Below are positions 6,643-9,057 of a DNA stretch of 9,057 nucleotides, piece after piece. Source of the DNA: Gammaproteobacteria bacterium (GTDB taxonomy: Bacteria; Pseudomonadota; Gammaproteobacteria; Pseudomonadales; Azotimanducaceae). Each line of letters begins with the position of its first letter. The first letter of the stretch is position 1. Location of the stretch: assembly GCA_027295975.1 (NCBI GenBank), contig JAPUJX010000672.1, positions 1-9,057 on the forward strand, written 5' to 3'. Both the position numbers and the translations under genes were made by a program. The notes under the pieces are model-generated. The model was not told the DNA's origin. It made no database searches and was given only the letters and a program-made list of their open reading frames with translations.

Positions 6643-7006
6643 GCGGGCTGCGAAAACGTCCATCAATCCGGATCGGTCGCTGAAGGTGATATCCGGATTC
6701 GTGGCCGACAAATCAGCGGGTGATTTCTACCGTTTGCTGAACGACCGGGTCAGGCTCGGAATACTTTCAAGCCTTGCGGTGTCGGACCGCCTGTCTTTCA
6801 CGGAATTGAAAACCCTGCTCGGCGCGACGGACGGTAACTTGAGCGTACATGCGCGAAAGCTCGAAGGCGCCGGTTACATCGCCTGCGAAAAGAAGTTCGA
6901 AGGGCGAATTCCGAGAACCGAATTCAGCATAACCGGCAAGGGCCGCAAGTCGCTGAATCGATACCTGAAACATATGGAAGCTCTAATCAAGGTGACAAGC
7001 GGTTGA
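6632..7006 (+). CDS. Winged-helix transcriptional regulator (HTH_34-like)
   Basis: A 124-residue single-domain DNA-binding protein. NDRVRLGILSSLAV (about 37-50) is the first helix, LSFTELKTLLGATDGNLSVHARKLEGAGYI (about 54-83) is the helix-turn-helix with its recognition helix at DGNLSVHARKLE, and CEKKFEGRIPRTEFSITGKGR (84-104) is the beta-wing. A final amphipathic helix near 106-120 probably dimerises. The TDGNLSVHxRxLExAGY pattern is characteristic of the small ArsR/MarR-like HTH_34 (PF13601) group. There is no metal-binding or ligand domain, so a signal may come through the membrane partner encoded upstream. A dimer fits the palindrome at 5960-5982. The ATG at 6632 has no well-placed Shine-Dalgarno. 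The residues before about position 30 look poorly conserved, so the true N-terminus is uncertain. Confidence 0.87.
   Translation: MAAKRAAKTSINPDRSLKVISGFVADKSAGDFYRLLNDRVRLGILSSLAVSDRLSFTELKTLLGATDGNLSVHARKLEGAGYIACEKKFEGRIPRTEFSITGKGRKSLNRYLKHMEALIKVTSG
6989..6995 (+). promoter_or_regulatory. Ribosome binding site of the cis-prenyltransferase gene
   Basis: AAGGTGA lies inside the end of the wHTH gene, 10 nt before the ATG at 7006, which overlaps the wHTH stop by one base (TGATG). It would also fit a TTG at 7003 (7 nt) or the ATG at 7009; the ATG at 7006 is the simplest choice. Confidence 0.55.
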
Positions 7007-7707
7007 TGATGGAGGACGAAGCCGTTACGCGGCAACACGCGCTGAATCACGTCGCGGTAATAATGGATGGCAACCGCCGTTGGGCCAGAGAACGGGGGCT
7101 GCCAATCATGCGCGGACATCGAGCGGGAATGGAGCGGCTTCTCGATCTGCTCCCAATGCTGCATGAAACCGACGTTTCCATGGTTACCGTTTACGCTTTT
7201 TCGAAGGCGAACTGGCAACGGGCCAAGTTCGAGGTGGACCACATTTTCAGCCTCGCCATTGAAGCGTTCAGGCGCTTTACCCCTATCTGTGTTGCCAACA
7301 ACGTACGCGTGGAAGTGATCGGGCGTCGCGACCGTCTACCCAGACTGGTGCGTTGTTGTATCAAAGAGGCAATCCAGAAAACCAAAAAAGGACAACGGGT
7401 GCTGCGCGTGGCCCTCGACTATTCCGCACGGGAATCGCTGTTACGCGCGGCCCACCGGTGCAAGGGGGAGAGCGAGGCCGAATTTTCACGATTGATCGAG
7501 AAAGTTCAGCATTCGGGCTCCCCTCAGGAAAACGTCGATCTCCTCATCCGTACCGGTAAGGAACAAAGGCTCTCGGACTTTCTGCTGTGGGAATGCGCCT
7601 TCGCGGAACTCTACTTTCCCGACGTTTACTGGCCGGACTTTTCATTAGCGGAATTTCGTAACGCCATACGCTGGTTCAACTCCCGGGGACGGCGTTTTGG
7701 CGAGTGA
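7006..7707 (+). CDS. Divergent cis-prenyltransferase, UppS family
   Basis: A 233-residue member of the isoprenyl diphosphate synthase (UppS/Z-prenyltransferase) family, close to the usual 240-250. It condenses isopentenyl diphosphate onto an allylic diphosphate in cis. Conserved features: HVAVIMDGN (Asp at about 21, equivalent to E. coli D26), RGHRAG with the His equivalent to H43, the Asn-Trp pair equivalent to N74-W75, and a C-terminal RTGKEQRLSDFLLW plus AELYFPDVYWPDF. Departures from housekeeping UppS: GNRRWA in place of GNGRWA, SKANW for SxENW (Glu to Ala), DYSAR for NYGGR, and RTGKEQR for RTGGEQR. GNRRW is seen in some short-chain Z-prenyl synthases, so product length may differ from C55. 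The gene overlaps the wHTH stop by one base and ends 1 nt before the creD ATG, so it is probably a second, regulated copy. The chromosomal uppS next to cdsA is presumably elsewhere. Confidence 0.88.
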   Translation: MMEDEAVTRQHALNHVAVIMDGNRRWARERGLPIMRGHRAGMERLLDLLPMLHETDVSMVTVYAFSKANWQRAKFEVDHIFSLAIEAFRRFTPICVANNVRVEVIGRRDRLPRLVRCCIKEAIQKTKKGQRVLRVALDYSARESLLRAAHRCKGESEAEFSRLIEKVQHSGSPQENVDLLIRTGKEQRLSDFLLWECAFAELYFPDVYWPDFSLAEFRNAIRWFNSRGRRFGE

Positions 7708-7708
7708 A

Positions 7709-9022
7709 ATGAATCAGCTTTCCATTCGGTTCCTCGTTGTTGGTGCACTGGTACTCGGTATGTTGATCCCACTGCTGTTTGTCGGCGGCGTGGCCAACGA
7801 ACGGCAGCGTTATTACACCCAAGCCGTGGGAGCCATCGCCGGCAGTTGGGGCGCAGACCAGACCATCATCGGACCCTTGCTGGTCCTACCGGTGCTGGAG
7901 CGTTACCTGGGAAAATCGGATGAAGGAGAGGTAGTTCAACACTTTCGGCGTCACCACCGGGTCGTGGTACCCGAGACACTCGCCGTCATTGTCTCACTCG
8001 ATCATCAATTTCGTCATCGCGCCATCTACGAGGTACCCGTTTACCACGCGAACATGACCGTGACCGGACGGTTCGCAGATCTCGACGACACATCGCTCGT
8101 GGGAAGGTACGACGAGGTCGTGTGGGACGACGCAATTCTGGTACTCGGTGTGCAGAGCACTCACGCGATCAAAGAAGCGAGTTCGCTCCGCTGGAGTACG
8201 GCGACGTTACCGTTCAAAGCGGGAACCGGCCAGACCTGGCTGGGCTCCGGCGTACATGTCGAGCTACCCGACGTACTGGAAACAACCGCAGTGGACTTCG
8301 AGTTTGAGCTGCAACTCAAAGGCACCAACAGTTTCGGCATGGCGCCAGTCGGGCGCAAATCTTCCATGAGTATCAGCTCGACCTGGCCTCACCCGAGCTT
8401 TCAGGGACAGTTTCTGCCGGATCATTACACCGTGCGCGATGACGGTTTCGATGCGGACTGGACCGTTCACGAGCTTGCACGTAACCTGCCTGCTTCCTGG
8501 ATCGTCGGCGCAAACGACCCGGACCTGCCGGCAACCCAGGCTAAAGTGGTTCTTCACAACCCTGTTTCTCAATATCACGTAATCGAACGGGGGATAAAAT
8601 ACGGCGTACTGTTCATCGCGCTGACCTTTCTCACCTTCGTATGTTTCGAGCTCACCTCACCGATTCGATTTCACTACATTCAATATGGCGTAGTTGGCCT
8701 GGGGCTGACCCTCTTCTACATGACGCTGTTGTCGCTGTCGGAACACATGTCGTTCGTACTGGCTTATGGCCTGGCAACCGGGCTGTTGACAGGTCTCATA
8801 TCCTGGTATGTGCACTCGATGGCGCACTCGAAGAGCCTTACGGTCTCCATTATGGTAATCGTGTTGAGTCTGTACATCGTGCTCTACACCCTGTTGAAAC
8901 TCGAAGCGTTCGCGTTACTGGCCGGTACCGGCGTATTACTGGTCGGTCTCACCGCACTGATGTTCGTCACCCGCGACCTCAGCGAAGGAGTCATCGACGA
9001 TTTGCCGTCCGAGACGACGTAA
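7709..9022 (+). CDS. creD: CreD family inner-membrane protein
   Basis: A 437-residue protein from the ATG at 7709, 1 nt after the UppS stop; a TTG at 7697 would add four residues and overlap the stop, and neither start has a strong Shine-Dalgarno. It has the CreD architecture. One N-terminal helix (about residues 5-27) is followed by a long periplasmic region with IIGPLLVLPV after the first helix and TWPHPSFQGQFLP (about 225-237). Then come several C-terminal helices beginning near KYGVLFIALTF, with the family motifs LSLSEH and LMFVTRDL. E. coli CreD is controlled by the CreBC two-component system and its loss or overproduction affects envelope properties; its biochemical role is unsettled. 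Here no creB/creC is in the window and I see no cre-tag-like TTCAC pair upstream of the operon, so control by the adjacent winged-helix protein is more likely. It is the last gene of the operon, and 35 nt of featureless sequence follow. Confidence 0.92.
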   Translation: MNQLSIRFLVVGALVLGMLIPLLFVGGVANERQRYYTQAVGAIAGSWGADQTIIGPLLVLPVLERYLGKSDEGEVVQHFRRHHRVVVPETLAVIVSLDHQFRHRAIYEVPVYHANMTVTGRFADLDDTSLVGRYDEVVWDDAILVLGVQSTHAIKEASSLRWSTATLPFKAGTGQTWLGSGVHVELPDVLETTAVDFEFELQLKGTNSFGMAPVGRKSSMSISSTWPHPSFQGQFLPDHYTVRDDGFDADWTVHELARNLPASWIVGANDPDLPATQAKVVLHNPVSQYHVIERGIKYGVLFIALTFLTFVCFELTSPIRFHYIQYGVVGLGLTLFYMTLLSLSEHMSFVLAYGLATGLLTGLISWYVHSMAHSKSLTVSIMVIVLSLYIVLYTLLKLEAFALLAGTGVLLVGLTALMFVTRDLSEGVIDDLPSETT

Positions 9023-9057
9023 CCGTTGGGTGTTGGGCATTCTGAGAATCGGCCTGT

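Overview
The window reads as ordinary chromosomal DNA of a GC-rich Gram-negative bacterium, most likely a gammaproteobacterium. That assignment rests on the presence of a CreD-type inner-membrane protein, codon use favouring G/C in third positions, and tight, SD-led operons. It is an inference; no rRNA, tRNA or marker gene fixes the taxon. I see no insertion sequence, CRISPR array, RNA gene or phage gene.

Left block (1-3555, minus strand). Three genes are packed head to tail and read right to left: a polytopic GT-C/GT22-like glycosyltransferase, a HAD phosphatase-UbiA prenyltransferase fusion (4-nt GTGA overlap), and a DprE1-like FAD oxidoreductase (2-nt gap; cut by the window's left edge). 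The last two match the chemistry of decaprenyl-phosphoryl-ribose/arabinose synthesis known from mycobacteria: phosphoribosyl transfer onto a polyprenyl phosphate, removal of the 5-phosphate, then 2'-oxidation. The GT-C enzyme is a plausible user of the resulting lipid-linked pentose. A DprE2-type reductase would be expected just outside the left edge.

Middle block (3627-5834). A retinol-dehydrogenase-like SDR (plus strand) is divergent from the glycosyltransferase operon and convergent with a glutamate-1-semialdehyde/beta-amino-acid-type class III aminotransferase (minus strand). Both look like single genes with no clear pathway link to their neighbours.

Right block (5835-9022, plus strand). 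A 166-bp divergent intergenic region carries a perfect 11+1+11 bp palindrome just upstream of a four-gene operon: a six-helix membrane protein, a small winged-helix (HTH_34-like) regulator, a divergent cis-prenyltransferase (UppS family) and CreD. The first two form a pair I recognise from other bacteria. The palindrome overlaps a possible -35 element, suggesting autoregulation by the winged-helix protein. The addition of a UppS paralogue directly ahead of CreD is the most unusual arrangement in the window and points to a regulated envelope or polyprenyl-lipid function.
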